Shown here piece after piece: positions 34,985 to 42,462 of a stretch of DNA of 56,317 nt. The position numbers and the translations under genes were made by a program. The notes under the pieces were generated by a model. The model worked only from the letters and a program-made list of their open reading frames with translations. It was not told the origin of the DNA and did not search any database. Each line of letters opens with the position of its first letter. Position 1 is the first letter of the stretch. The stretch comes from Solirubrobacterales bacterium (lineage in GTDB: Bacteria > Actinomycetota > Thermoleophilia > Solirubrobacterales > 70-9): positions 1-56,317 of the forward strand of contig JADGPJ010000005.1 of NCBI GenBank assembly GCA_017882505.1, written 5' to 3'.

Positions 34985-35443
34985 TCAGGAAGCCTCGGCC
35001 GCGTCGAGTGCGGCGAGGACGGCTTGGACGGGGATGCGGCCGCTGGCGACCAGCTGACCGCCGGAGCGGCGGACGGCGGAGGCGAACGGGGCGGCCCAGG
35101 TGTTCTCGAAGAGGAGCAGTGCCGCCGAGGTTCCGGGTTCGAGGGCACCCGCGGCCTCGCTGATGTCCTCGTCGGAGAGCAGACCCGAGGAGGCCCCCTC
35201 GAAGATCGACAGCTCGGCCACTTCGCCGCCGAGGTCGGCTATCTCCAGGCCGGCGACCGAACCGTCCTCGGCCTTGGTGATGAAGGAGAGGTCGAGGATC
35301 CGGATCAGGCCGCGGTCGACCAGGTCGACCAGGTGGGGCGCGACCTCACCGTTGGGCTGGCGGCCGGGCCACTCGACCAGCACGTAGTCGATCGGGCCCA
35401 TCTCACTGAGGTCGTCGCCGTTCAATCCGGATCCTTTCGTCAT
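34985..35443 (-). CDS. DUF6325 family protein
   Basis: This 152-residue protein matches the DUF6325 (DUF1269-like) group. Typical blocks are MGPIDYVLVEWPGRQPNGEVAPHLVDLVDRGLIRILDLSFITKAEDGSV (from about residue 15), LLSDEDISEAAGALEPGTSAALLLFENTWAAPFASAVRRSGG and IPVQAVLAALDAAEAS. The family is linked with membrane-stress genes in actinobacteria; the activity is unknown. I use the ATG at 35443, though the inner ATG at 35401 corresponds to the usual family start (MGPIDY). The SHOCT gene follows on the same strand. It is divergent from the glutamate decarboxylase gene, with 133 bp between starts, so shared stress control is conceivable. Confidence 0.85.
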   Translation of the reverse strand: MTKGSGLNGDDLSEMGPIDYVLVEWPGRQPNGEVAPHLVDLVDRGLIRILDLSFITKAEDGSVAGLEIADLGGEVAELSIFEGASSGLLSDEDISEAAGALEPGTSAALLLFENTWAAPFASAVRRSGGQLVASGRIPVQAVLAALDAAEAS

Positions 35444-35576
35444 GGAAGAACTTCCCGAAGTGGTTGCCGCCAGATTATCGGCCGCCCGATCGCCCCGGGC
35501 ATCATCTGAACCGGGTGATTGTCGCCCCGCAGGCGTCGGATACGCTCGCCGGACCCAACGCACGGACTGGAGCCCG

Positions 35577-36953
35577 ATGACCAAGCCCCTCAGCACCGAC
35601 CAGGCCGCGATGCTCTACGGCAACCGCTTCCTCACCGAAGACGCTCCCTCCAGCGACTTCCCGGCAAGCGGCATGTCGGCGCTGGACGCGATGCGGCTGG
35701 TCGACGAGGAACTGGCGCTCGAGGGGGACCCGCAGCGCAACCTGGCGACCTTCGTCACCACCTGGATGGAGCCGGAGGCGCAGCGGATCATCGGCGAGAA
35801 CCTCTACCGCAACTTCATCGACCACGCCGAGTATCCGATCTCGGCCGAGGTCGAGCAGCGCTGCATCCGCATGCTCGCCGACCTCTACCACGCCCCCGGC
35901 GAGACCACCGGGGCCCGCACCCAGGGCTCCTCGGAGGCGATCATGCTCGGCGCCCTCTCGCTGAAGTGGAAATGGAAGGAGCGCCGCGAAGCCGCCTCGA
36001 AGCCGGTCGAAAAGCCGAACCTGATCTTCGGCGGCGACGTCCACGTGGTCTGGGAGAAGTTCTGCCGCTACTTCGACGTCGAACCGCGGATCGTGCCGCT
36101 GCAGGAAGACAAATACGTGATCGGCCCCGAGGACGTCGAGCCGCTGATCGACGAGAACACGATCGGCGTCGCCGCCGTCCTCGGCACCACCTTCACCGGC
36201 CACGCCGACGACATCGTCGGCATCAACAAGCTGCTCGTCGACCTCAAGGGGGACAAGGGCCTCGACGTGCCGATGCACGTCGACGGCGCCAGCGGCGGCT
36301 TCGTCTGGCCCTTCCTCTACCCGGACTCCGAGTGGGACTTCCGGCTCGAGCAGGTGCGCTCGATCAACGTCTCCGGGCACAAGTTCGGGCTCGTCTACCC
36401 GGGCGTCGGCTGGCTCGTCTTCCGTGAGAAGAGCGACCTCGCCGAGGACCTCGTCTTCTACGAGAACTACCTGGGGAAAACGGACGCGACCTTCACCCTC
36501 AACTTCTCGACCGGCGCCTCGATGGTCCTCGCCCAGTACTACAACTTCGTCCGCTACGGGCGCGACGGCTACGCCTACGTCATGAAAGCGATGCAGGAGA
36601 ACGCCCGGGCCCTGGCCGAGAAGCTCAAGGCCACCGGGGACTTCGAGCTGATCGGCGACGGCGAGGAGCAGCTGCCGCTGGTCGCCTTCAAACTGGCCGG
36701 CGAGAAGGACTACGACGAGTTCGACGTCTCCTGGCAGCTCTCGGCCGAGCGCGGCTGGATGCTTCCCGCCTACACGCTGCCGCCCAACGCCGAAGACGAG
36801 AAGGTGCTGCGGGCGCTGGTCAAGCAGACGCTCAGCCGCGAGCAGATCGACCGCCTGGCGGACGACATCGTCGAGGCCTGCGCGACGCTGGAGAAGAAGG
36901 GCGGCGCCCACGACTCCGAGCGCAAGAAGATGAAGCAGAGCCCCGGTTACTGA
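35577..36953 (+). CDS. gad: Glutamate decarboxylase (PLP-dependent)
   Basis: This 458-residue enzyme converts glutamate to GABA, consuming a proton. It shows GNRFLTEDAPSSDFPASGM, TTWMEPEAQRIIGENLYRNFIDHAEYP, TTGARTQGSSEAIMLGALSLKWKWKERR (about residues 108-135), VPMHVDGASGGFVWPF with the cofactor aspartate, and the PLP lysine in NVSGHKFGLVYPGVGW (about residue 266). These match bacterial GadA/GadB closely. No GABA/glutamate antiporter (GadC) lies next to it, so acid resistance by exchange is not evident here; GABA shunt metabolism is possible. The last bases overlap the convergent MMPL gene by 7 bp. Confidence 0.95.
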   Translation: MTKPLSTDQAAMLYGNRFLTEDAPSSDFPASGMSALDAMRLVDEELALEGDPQRNLATFVTTWMEPEAQRIIGENLYRNFIDHAEYPISAEVEQRCIRMLADLYHAPGETTGARTQGSSEAIMLGALSLKWKWKERREAASKPVEKPNLIFGGDVHVVWEKFCRYFDVEPRIVPLQEDKYVIGPEDVEPLIDENTIGVAAVLGTTFTGHADDIVGINKLLVDLKGDKGLDVPMHVDGASGGFVWPFLYPDSEWDFRLEQVRSINVSGHKFGLVYPGVGWLVFREKSDLAEDLVFYENYLGKTDATFTLNFSTGASMVLAQYYNFVRYGRDGYAYVMKAMQENARALAEKLKATGDFELIGDGEEQLPLVAFKLAGEKDYDEFDVSWQLSAERGWMLPAYTLPPNAEDEKVLRALVKQTLSREQIDRLADDIVEACATLEKKGGAHDSERKKMKQSPGY

Positions 36954-39097
36954 GGCTCGGCGTCCGGCTCGGCGGCGGCGCTCGACGGCCACCAGGTGCG
37001 CTCGCCGAGCCGGTAGGTGATCGCCGGGATCAGCAGGGCGCGGACGATGAAGGTGTCGAGGAGGACGCCGATCGCGACGGTGGCGCCGATCTGGACCAGC
37101 TCCTCCAGCGGCAGCAGGGTCAGGGTGGCGAAGGTCCCGGCCAGGATCAGGCCGGCCCCGGTCACCACGCCGCCGGTGTTGACCAGCGCGACCAGGGCTC
37201 CCTCGCGGGTGCCGCGGCCGGCCGACTCTTCGCGGGCCCGCGCCATCAGGAAGATGTTGTAGTCGACCCCCAGGGCGACCAGGAACAGGAACGAGAGCAG
37301 GACCAGGTCGAAGGCGGTCCCTTCGCTGCCGAGCTCCGAGAAGGCGAAGGTGCAGAGGCCCAGCGTCGCCGCGAAGGAGAGGACGACGGTGAGGATCAGG
37401 TAGGCCGGTGCGACGAGAGCGCGCAGCACCGCCGCCAGGATCAGGCCGACGACGAGCAGGACCAGGGGGACGATCAGCCTGGTGTCGCGGGCGTTGGTCT
37501 GCTCGATGTCGTAGTTCTCGGCCGGGATGCCGCCGAGCAGGCCGCTGGGGGCGATCGCGTGGAGGCGTTCGCGGATGCCCTCGACCGCGTCGGCGGCCTC
37601 GCCCGAGTAGGGGTTGCCGCGGAGGACGACGACGACCACGGTCTCGTCGCTGCCGCTGGTCGGCGGCACCGGCAGCGCCAGCTTGACCGAGGCGAGCTTC
37701 TTCATCGCTGCGACGACGGGGCCGACCTCCTCTGCCTTGACGACCGCGGTGAGCGGTGAGCCGATGCCGGGCGGGAAGTGTTCGTTCAGGACCGCCGTGC
37801 CGCGGCTGGAGTTGGTTGGCCGGGTCTCGCCCTGTCCGAACCCGATCGTGCCGTGGTGGGTGAGGTTGCCGAGCGCGAGCACGGCCAGGCCGCCGCTGAC
37901 GAGGAAGATGATCGGCCGCGAGCGCCGCCGCACCAGCTCGGCGACCCGGGTCCAAGGATCCCGCGGTTCCTTTTGCACGGGATGCGTGTCTAAGGAACCG
38001 CGCGGCGCCCGCCCGACTCGCCAAAAGCCGCGCTCGCCGAGCAGCGAGAGCAGCGCCGGCAGCAGCGTGAAGGCGGCCGCGAGCATCACCGCGACGCCGA
38101 TCGCGAGGATCGGGCCGAGCCAGTGGGTCGACTGCAGGTCGGCGACGAGCAGCACCAGCATCGCCGCGATCACGGTGCCGCCGGAGGCGGCGATCGCCGG
38201 CATGCTCTCGCTGAGCGCGGTGGGGAGGGCCAGCGCCGCCGGCTTGCCGCCCTGCAGCTCCTCGCGATAGCGGTGCACCAGCAGCAGCGAGTAGTCGGTG
38301 CCGGCGCCGAACACGAGCACCAACAAGAGAAAGGTCCCCTCGGTGTTGACGGTGATCGCACCGGACTTGATCAGCAGGTAGGCGATGCCGGTGGCGACCA
38401 TGTAGGCGGCGCCGACGACGAGCAGCGGCAGCACCGCGAGCAGGGGAGCGCGGTAGACGACGAGCAGCAGGATCAGGACCAGGCTCAGGGTCGCGATCAG
38501 CAGCGTCTTGCCGGCTTCGTTCGCGACCTGCTCGAGGTCGGCGGCGATCCCGCCCGGTCCGGTCACGTAGGCGTTCAGGCCCGGCCGCTGATGTTCGCCG
38601 AGGTATTCGCGGATCCTCTGGACCCCGGAGACGATCGCGCCGCGGTCGCCGGCGTCGATCGCCAGCACGACCAGCGCCGCTTCGCCGTCGCGGGAGATCG
38701 GCCCGACCCCGTCGGCGATCTTGGCGACGTCCCCGAGCGGAGCCTTCGAATCGCCGGAGAAGGGATCGATGATCGGCGTCGCGCCGGTGATCTTCAGCCT
38801 GTTGAGACCGTCGCCGATCCGCCCGATCGCGCTCAGGTCGGCCTTGGTCAGGCCGCCGTCGCGATCGAAGACGAGGACGACGGGCACCTCTTCACCGCTG
38901 TTCTGGCTGTGCTGGAGGGCGTCGAGGGCGCGGGTCGATTCGGAGTTCTTCGGCAGGAAGCTGCTCTGGCCCGCGGCGGTGACGTCGTCGATGTGGGAGC
39001 GGGCGACGAAGCCGGCGACGCCGATCGCCAGCCAGACCGCGATCGTCACCCAGCGCCCGCGCGGGCCGGTGACGGCGTCGGCGAAGCGCCTGGTCAC
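36947..39097 (-). CDS. MMPL family (RND-type) transporter with an in-frame repeat insertion
   Basis: This 716-residue transporter has 11-12 membrane segments arranged as two halves, each with a long extracellular loop. Hallmarks are LVVYRAPLLAVLPLLVVGAAYMV, FGAGTDYSLLLVHRYREEL in the first half, and LFLVALGVDYNIFLMARAREE in the second (the GTDY and GVDYN motifs carry the proton-relay residues). MMPL proteins export lipids or hydrophobic compounds to the envelope. The cytoplasmic loop after the first half (about residues 366-379, GSLDTHPVQKEPR) is encoded by a 41-bp palindromic element found twice elsewhere in the window. The lipid cargo cannot be read from the sequence. Confidence 0.93.
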   Translation of the reverse strand: MTRRFADAVTGPRGRWVTIAVWLAIGVAGFVARSHIDDVTAAGQSSFLPKNSESTRALDALQHSQNSGEEVPVVLVFDRDGGLTKADLSAIGRIGDGLNRLKITGATPIIDPFSGDSKAPLGDVAKIADGVGPISRDGEAALVVLAIDAGDRGAIVSGVQRIREYLGEHQRPGLNAYVTGPGGIAADLEQVANEAGKTLLIATLSLVLILLLVVYRAPLLAVLPLLVVGAAYMVATGIAYLLIKSGAITVNTEGTFLLLVLVFGAGTDYSLLLVHRYREELQGGKPAALALPTALSESMPAIAASGGTVIAAMLVLLVADLQSTHWLGPILAIGVAVMLAAAFTLLPALLSLLGERGFWRVGRAPRGSLDTHPVQKEPRDPWTRVAELVRRRSRPIIFLVSGGLAVLALGNLTHHGTIGFGQGETRPTNSSRGTAVLNEHFPPGIGSPLTAVVKAEEVGPVVAAMKKLASVKLALPVPPTSGSDETVVVVVLRGNPYSGEAADAVEGIRERLHAIAPSGLLGGIPAENYDIEQTNARDTRLIVPLVLLVVGLILAAVLRALVAPAYLILTVVLSFAATLGLCTFAFSELGSEGTAFDLVLLSFLFLVALGVDYNIFLMARAREESAGRGTREGALVALVNTGGVVTGAGLILAGTFATLTLLPLEELVQIGATVAIGVLLDTFIVRALLIPAITYRLGERTWWPSSAAAEPDAEPQ
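37962..38002. repeat. 41-bp palindromic element, copy 3, inside the MMPL gene
   Basis: Arms CGCGGTTCCTT (37962-37972) and AAGGAACCGCG (37992-38002) surround the 19-nt loop TTGCACGGGATGCGTGTCT. The arms are identical to copy 2 at 13395 and the loops differ only in five central bases; the match also extends a few bases outside (CGG after the right arm). It reads in frame through the MMPL gene without a stop, between membrane segments 6 and 7. Confidence 0.88.
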
Positions 39098-39215
39098 GGC
39101 CTGCGAGGTTTCGGGACGAGCACCGGCGGAACCCTAGCCGCGGGCGCCGATCTCACTCCGCGGTCGGAGCTGGCTCCCGGGGTTCGGTTCCTCGCTGCCG
39201 GGGTAGCCTGACCAG

Positions 39216-39464
39216 ATGCCGCTCTGGATCACCCGCAGGGCCGTGCCCGCCGTCTGGAGGCGGGTCCCCTGGAAAATGGTCTGGACCGTCACGCTCTGGC
39301 TTGCCAGCAAGGGCCGCGACCAGGTCCAGAAGAACCTGACCGAGGAAGAGCAGAAGGAGTTCTGGACCCTGGCCAAGAAGTCGAAGGGCCGCCCCAACTC
39401 CGTCTCTCAGCGCGACCGGACCCGGATGAAGGACATCGTCGGGAAGGCGATCCGGGGAGGTTGA
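39216..39464 (+). CDS. Small basic conserved-looking protein of unknown function
   Basis: This 82-residue, strongly basic protein starts with an amphipathic tryptophan-rich segment (MPLWITRRAVPAVWRRVPWKMVWTVTLWLASKG), followed by QVQKNLTEEEQKEFWTLAKKSKGRPNSVSQRDRTRMKDIVGKAI. Its tail resembles small helical proteins common in this group. There is no strong ribosome-binding site, but the codon use and the organised sequence favour a real gene. It lies divergent from MMPL and 8 bp from the end of the convergent regulator gene. I do not recognise a named family; membrane or nucleic-acid contact is possible. Confidence 0.65.
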   Translation: MPLWITRRAVPAVWRRVPWKMVWTVTLWLASKGRDQVQKNLTEEEQKEFWTLAKKSKGRPNSVSQRDRTRMKDIVGKAIRGG

Positions 39465-39472
39465 ATCCGTGG

Positions 39473-40069
39473 TCAGGTCGCGGGTTTCTTCGGAAACGGC
39501 GACTTGAAGTGAAGGATCTCGACCTTGGCGAGGATGGTCTCGTCGGTGTTCGCGCTTCGATCATTGACCTTCTCCTGGATTGCCAGCAGCTCATCGAGCG
39601 TGTTGTCCAGCAGCGAGGCCACTTCCTTCCAGCCGCTTCCGTCGAGAACCATTGGCGTGCGGCTCAAATGGTTGTCGTCCGCCTCATAGAAGGTTCCGTG
39701 CGACATGGCGGCGGCGATGTCCTCGGAGACGTGCTGCATGATCGCCGAAATCACGTTCAGCTTCTCGGGATCCCCGAGCTGCTCCCAGGCCTCCTCGTCA
39801 AAATAGGGGCGCTGAGTGCCCTTGTAGAAGTGCTCCGCGACTCTCCCACCTCTCGCCTGTGTGACGCGGACGAGTTCGATGCAGCCGAGCTTTGCCAGGA
39901 CATTGATGTGGTAGGCGACGTTGTTGATCGGCTCTTCGATCTCGGTGGCAATTTCTCGCGGGTTCGCTTCCCTTTCGGTCAGCACTCTCAGGGTCCGCAG
40001 ACGAGTGGGATGAGTCATCGCGCTGGCAAGCCGCGGATTGATCAAAGCCGGGGGTCGTCGAGCGGTCAC
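39473..40069 (-). CDS. Winged-helix (ArsR-like) regulator, paralogue 2
   Basis: This 198-residue regulator has a winged helix (about residues 12-85: AMTHPTRLRTLRVLTEREANPREIATEI, YHINVLAKLGCIELVRV, VAEHFYKGTQRP) and a C-terminal helical domain with the family's GTF, DGSGWKE and IQEK positions. The GTG at 40069 is the start: GGAGGATTAC sits immediately upstream. It is divergent from the 19-residue peptide gene at 40248. A TTTGAGCAA site lies 23-31 bp before its start, consistent with autoregulation, and copies occur at the peptide promoter. Ligand unknown. It is clearly related to regulators at 25369 and 40461. Confidence 0.87.
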   Translation of the reverse strand: MTARRPPALINPRLASAMTHPTRLRTLRVLTEREANPREIATEIEEPINNVAYHINVLAKLGCIELVRVTQARGGRVAEHFYKGTQRPYFDEEAWEQLGDPEKLNVISAIMQHVSEDIAAAMSHGTFYEADDNHLSRTPMVLDGSGWKEVASLLDNTLDELLAIQEKVNDRSANTDETILAKVEILHFKSPFPKKPAT

Positions 40070-40091
40070 GTAATCCTCCAAAACTTCTGAG

Positions 40092-40263
40092 TTTGAGCAA
40101 AAGCGAACTGTAATCGAATTTCTCGGCGCTTCTTCCGCCCTTTTCGCTCAAATCACTCGATTGAGAGAGCAGATTTGAGCAATTCTACGCTTGGTTCGTA
40201 GATGCGAATCGCATGTCGATGCGGAAATGGAAGGGGGGTGGGGTGAGATGAGCATTGCTCAAA
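40092..40263. promoter_or_regulatory. Cluster of TTTGAGCAA sites between regulator 2 and peptide gene B
   Basis: TTTGAGCAA occurs at 40092-40100 and 40174-40182, and its exact reverse complement TTGCTCAAA at 40255-40263 (inside the peptide gene, codons 3-6). A shortened inverted copy GCTCAAA lies at 40146-40152, followed by TTGAG at 40161-40165. Spread over an AT-richer divergent gap, they look like operator sites for the neighbouring winged-helix regulators. Confidence 0.6.
40175..40204 (+). promoter_or_regulatory. Predicted promoter of peptide gene B
   Basis: TTGAGC (-35-like, 40175-40180) and TAGATG (-10-like, 40199-40204) are 18 bp apart, upstream of the peptide ATG at 40248. The -35 box lies within a TTTGAGCAA site, so a bound regulator would cover it. 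The boxes match the consensus only partly. Confidence 0.35.
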
Positions 40264-40307
40264 CCGAGCACGTGATCCCAGTGATCAACACCAAGAAGCT
40301 GGCCTAG
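40248..40307 (+). CDS. 19-residue peptide gene B
   Basis: Sixty bases encode MSIAQTEHVIPVINTKKLA. Purine-rich GGAAGGGGGGTGGGG precedes the ATG, as at peptide gene A, and a 32-bp perfect palindrome starts 15 bp after the stop. The sequence shares M1, I3, T6, P11, I13, K17 and A19 with peptide A, with conservative changes at positions 2, 10 and 12. It lies between two paralogous winged-helix regulators, divergent from the first and upstream of the second on the same strand. No secretion signal is seen. The arrangement suggests an effector or signal peptide for the regulators, or a leader peptide for the downstream one. The function is not known. Confidence 0.65.
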   Translation: MSIAQTEHVIPVINTKKLA

Positions 40308-40322
40308 CGGGACTTCACGGCT

Positions 40323-40354
40323 CCCGAACTGGATGAGTACTCATCCAGTTCGGG
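40323..40354. terminator. 32-bp perfect palindrome after peptide gene B
   Basis: CCCGAACTGGATGAGT (40323-40338) is followed directly by its exact reverse complement (40339-40354). As RNA it would form a long hairpin with a minimal loop 15 nt after the peptide stop, acting as a terminator or attenuator ahead of regulator 3. As DNA it could equally be a high-affinity operator for a dimer. No T run follows. Confidence 0.6.
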
Positions 40355-40460
40355 GGGCCACCTCTGGTGAGCGGCTTCCATGGGGGAATGCACAGGAAAA
40401 ACTGCACAGTCGAGCGTTTCCCAATCCAGCGCGTCGGATATGCGCAAGGATCGCCGAATA

Positions 40461-41069
40461 GTGGCCAGGCGCGGAGCAGACCGGATCGACACGCAACTCG
40501 TACGCGCGCTCGGGCATCCGCTCCGGGTCGAGATCCTCCAGGTCCTGAACGAGAGGGAGGCGAGCCCGAACGAAATGATGGACCTGCTGGGGCAGCCGCT
40601 CGGGAACGTCGCCTACCACGCCCGCGTCCTCGAGAAATGCGGCTGCATCGAGGTGGTCCGCACCGCGCAGCGGCGGGGCGCCACCGAGCACTTCTTCCGC
40701 GCCGTGCCCCGCTCCTACATCGGCCACCAGGACTGGCGCAAGGTGCCGCGCTCGGTGCGGGCGGAGGTGTCGGGCGCGTCTGTCGACAGCTTCATGAATC
40801 GGCTGGTCGACGCTCTCCAGGCCGGAACGATCGACGATCGCGACGACAGCACGCTGAACTGGATGTCGATGGCGGTCGACGAGGTCGGCTGGACCCGGGC
40901 GGCCGAGGTTCTCGACGACGCTCGGGCCCGGCTCCAGGCGGTGCACGACCAGGCTCGCGAGCGGATGGCGATGACCGGCGAGGTGGCGACATCGATGATC
41001 GTCGGCCTGGCCGCCTTCGAGACCGCGGCCTCCGACGAGGCTCAGCCCGAGCCCGGCTCACCCGGCTGA
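40461..41069 (+). CDS. Winged-helix (ArsR-like) regulator, paralogue 3
   Basis: This regulator of about 202 residues contains LVRALGHPLRVEILQVLNEREASPNEMMDLLGQPLGNVAYHARVLEKCGCIEVVRTAQRRGATEHFFRA (the winged helix), then a helical domain with AGT, DEVGWTR and VHDQARER at the positions conserved in paralogues 1 and 2. GTG 40461 was chosen because it gives the family length (198-203 residues) and AAGGA lies about 10 nt upstream; ATG 40380 and ATG 40440 are in frame and cannot be excluded. It is preceded by the peptide B gene and the 32-bp palindrome, and followed after 17 bp by an SRPBCC gene. Confidence 0.85.
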   Translation: MARRGADRIDTQLVRALGHPLRVEILQVLNEREASPNEMMDLLGQPLGNVAYHARVLEKCGCIEVVRTAQRRGATEHFFRAVPRSYIGHQDWRKVPRSVRAEVSGASVDSFMNRLVDALQAGTIDDRDDSTLNWMSMAVDEVGWTRAAEVLDDARARLQAVHDQARERMAMTGEVATSMIVGLAAFETAASDEAQPEPGSPG

Positions 41070-41086
41070 AGATCTAGGATCGGGCG

Positions 41087-41533
41087 ATGAAGCCCGTGAC
41101 CGTCTCGACCGAGGTGTCGAAGCCCCGCGAGGAGGTCTTCGAGTACCTCGACCTGCTCGCCAACCACGAGGTCTTCATGGACCACATGTTCGTCAACTGG
41201 AGCTTCTCGGGCCCGGCCACGGGCGTCGGCGCCAAGGGACGGGCGCGGGTCAGCGCCCCCGGCTCGCGCGAATTCGCCGAGTTCGAGGTGGTCGAGTCCG
41301 AGCGGCCGGAGCGCACCGTCGAGCAGGCGGTCAGCTCCAACGGCAAGCGCCGCACCCGCGGGACCTACCGCCTCGACCAGCTTCCCGAGGGCGGCACCAG
41401 GATCAGCTTCGAACTGGCCTGGGAGGCGGTGCCGAGGTCCGAACGAGTCTTCCCGCCGCTCTCGCGCGCCTTCCTCCGCCGCGCCCTCGGCAAAGCGATG
41501 CGCCGGCTGGCCAAGCAGCTCGACCGCGGCTGA
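41087..41533 (+). CDS. SRPBCC family protein
   Basis: This 148-residue protein has the START-like pattern: VTVSTEVSKPREEVFEYLDLLANHEVFMDHMFVNWSFSGPATGVGAKGRARV, then strands and a C-terminal helix FPPLSRAFLRRALGKAMRRLAKQL. The cavity fold binds lipids or other hydrophobic molecules, and activity cannot be deduced. It begins 17 bp after regulator 3 on the same strand, so the two may be co-transcribed; if so it might be a target of that regulator. It is convergent with the DegV gene, 4 bp between ends. Confidence 0.87.
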   Translation: MKPVTVSTEVSKPREEVFEYLDLLANHEVFMDHMFVNWSFSGPATGVGAKGRARVSAPGSREFAEFEVVESERPERTVEQAVSSNGKRRTRGTYRLDQLPEGGTRISFELAWEAVPRSERVFPPLSRAFLRRALGKAMRRLAKQLDRG

Positions 41534-41537
41534 GCGT

Positions 41538-42437
41538 CTAGCTCTTCGCGGCCGGGGCGCAGCCGATGCCGCCGACCAGCACGCCGGAGCCGAGATGGGC
41601 GCCGAGGACCGGGCCGACCTCGGTGCAGAAGAGCGGCCCCTTGCCGAGGATCTCGGTTCCTTCGGCGACCAGGGTGGCGGCCTCGTCGGGCAGCTGGGCG
41701 TGCTGGACGATCCAGCCGCTGGCGCCGCGGTCGTGCAGCTCCTGCAGGTAGGCAACCATCCGCTCGTGGGCGCGCTTGGCGGTGCGGACGCGGCCGACCG
41801 GGGCGATCTCGGTGCCGAAGGTGAGGATCGGCTTGATCTTCAGCGCCGAGCCGACCAGGGCCTGGGCGGCGCCGATCCTGCCGCCCTTGCGCAGGTACTC
41901 GAGGGTGTCGAGGCAGAACCAGATCTCGAGACCCTCCCGGGCCCCGTGGACGGTGTCGACCACCTGCTCCAGCGACAGGCCCCGCTCGGCGGCCTCGGCG
42001 GCGGCGAGGACGAGGCAGCCGAGCCCGCCGGCGCCGGTCTGGCCGTCGACCACCTCGACCCGGCCCCGGAGCCCTTTGTCGGCGATCAGCCGGGCCGCCT
42101 CGCGAGCGCTCTCGCAGGTGCCCGAGAGGCCGCTGGCGATGTGGATCGAGACGACGTCGCGGCCCGCCTCGGCGAGCGGTTCGTAGCGGGCGAGGAAGTC
42201 GCCGACGGAGGGCTGGGAGGTGGAGGGCAGGCTTGGTGAATTCCGCAGGCGGGCGTAGAAGTCGTCGAGCTCGTACTCGTGCTCGGGCAGGCGCTCCCCC
42301 TCCCAGCCGACGTAGAGGCTGACCTGGCCGATTCCCCAGCGCTCGATCAGCTCCGGCGGCAGGTAGGTGGTGCTGTCGGTGACTACGGCGACGCGGGGAG
42401 GTGACCCGGGCCCGGCGCCCTCGGAGGTGGTGCTCAT
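41538..42437 (-). CDS. DegV family fatty-acid-binding protein
   Basis: This 299-residue protein has the DegV (FakB-like) pattern: VAVVTDSTTYLPPELIERWGIGQVSLYVGW with the SxxxL phosphate site near residues 20-30, then NSPSLPSTSQPSVGDFLARYEPL (the TSQPS motif), VVSIHIASGLSGTCESAREAARL, and VVDGQTGAGGLGCLVLAAAE. FakB proteins carry fatty acids to the kinase FakA for phosphorylation; no fakA is nearby. ATG 42437 is used instead of the upstream TTG. It is divergent from the hypothetical gene at 42463 with only 25 bp between, so their promoters overlap. Confidence 0.92.
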   Translation of the reverse strand: MSTTSEGAGPGSPPRVAVVTDSTTYLPPELIERWGIGQVSLYVGWEGERLPEHEYELDDFYARLRNSPSLPSTSQPSVGDFLARYEPLAEAGRDVVSIHIASGLSGTCESAREAARLIADKGLRGRVEVVDGQTGAGGLGCLVLAAAEAAERGLSLEQVVDTVHGAREGLEIWFCLDTLEYLRKGGRIGAAQALVGSALKIKPILTFGTEIAPVGRVRTAKRAHERMVAYLQELHDRGASGWIVQHAQLPDEAATLVAEGTEILGKGPLFCTEVGPVLGAHLGSGVLVGGIGCAPAAKS

Positions 42438-42462
42438 CAGCAAGAGACTCTATGTTGGGCGC

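Noticed and set aside
36947..36953. 7-bp overlap of the glutamate decarboxylase and MMPL genes as a regulatory feature
   Set aside because: Short convergent overlaps are common in this compact genome and nothing else marks the site.
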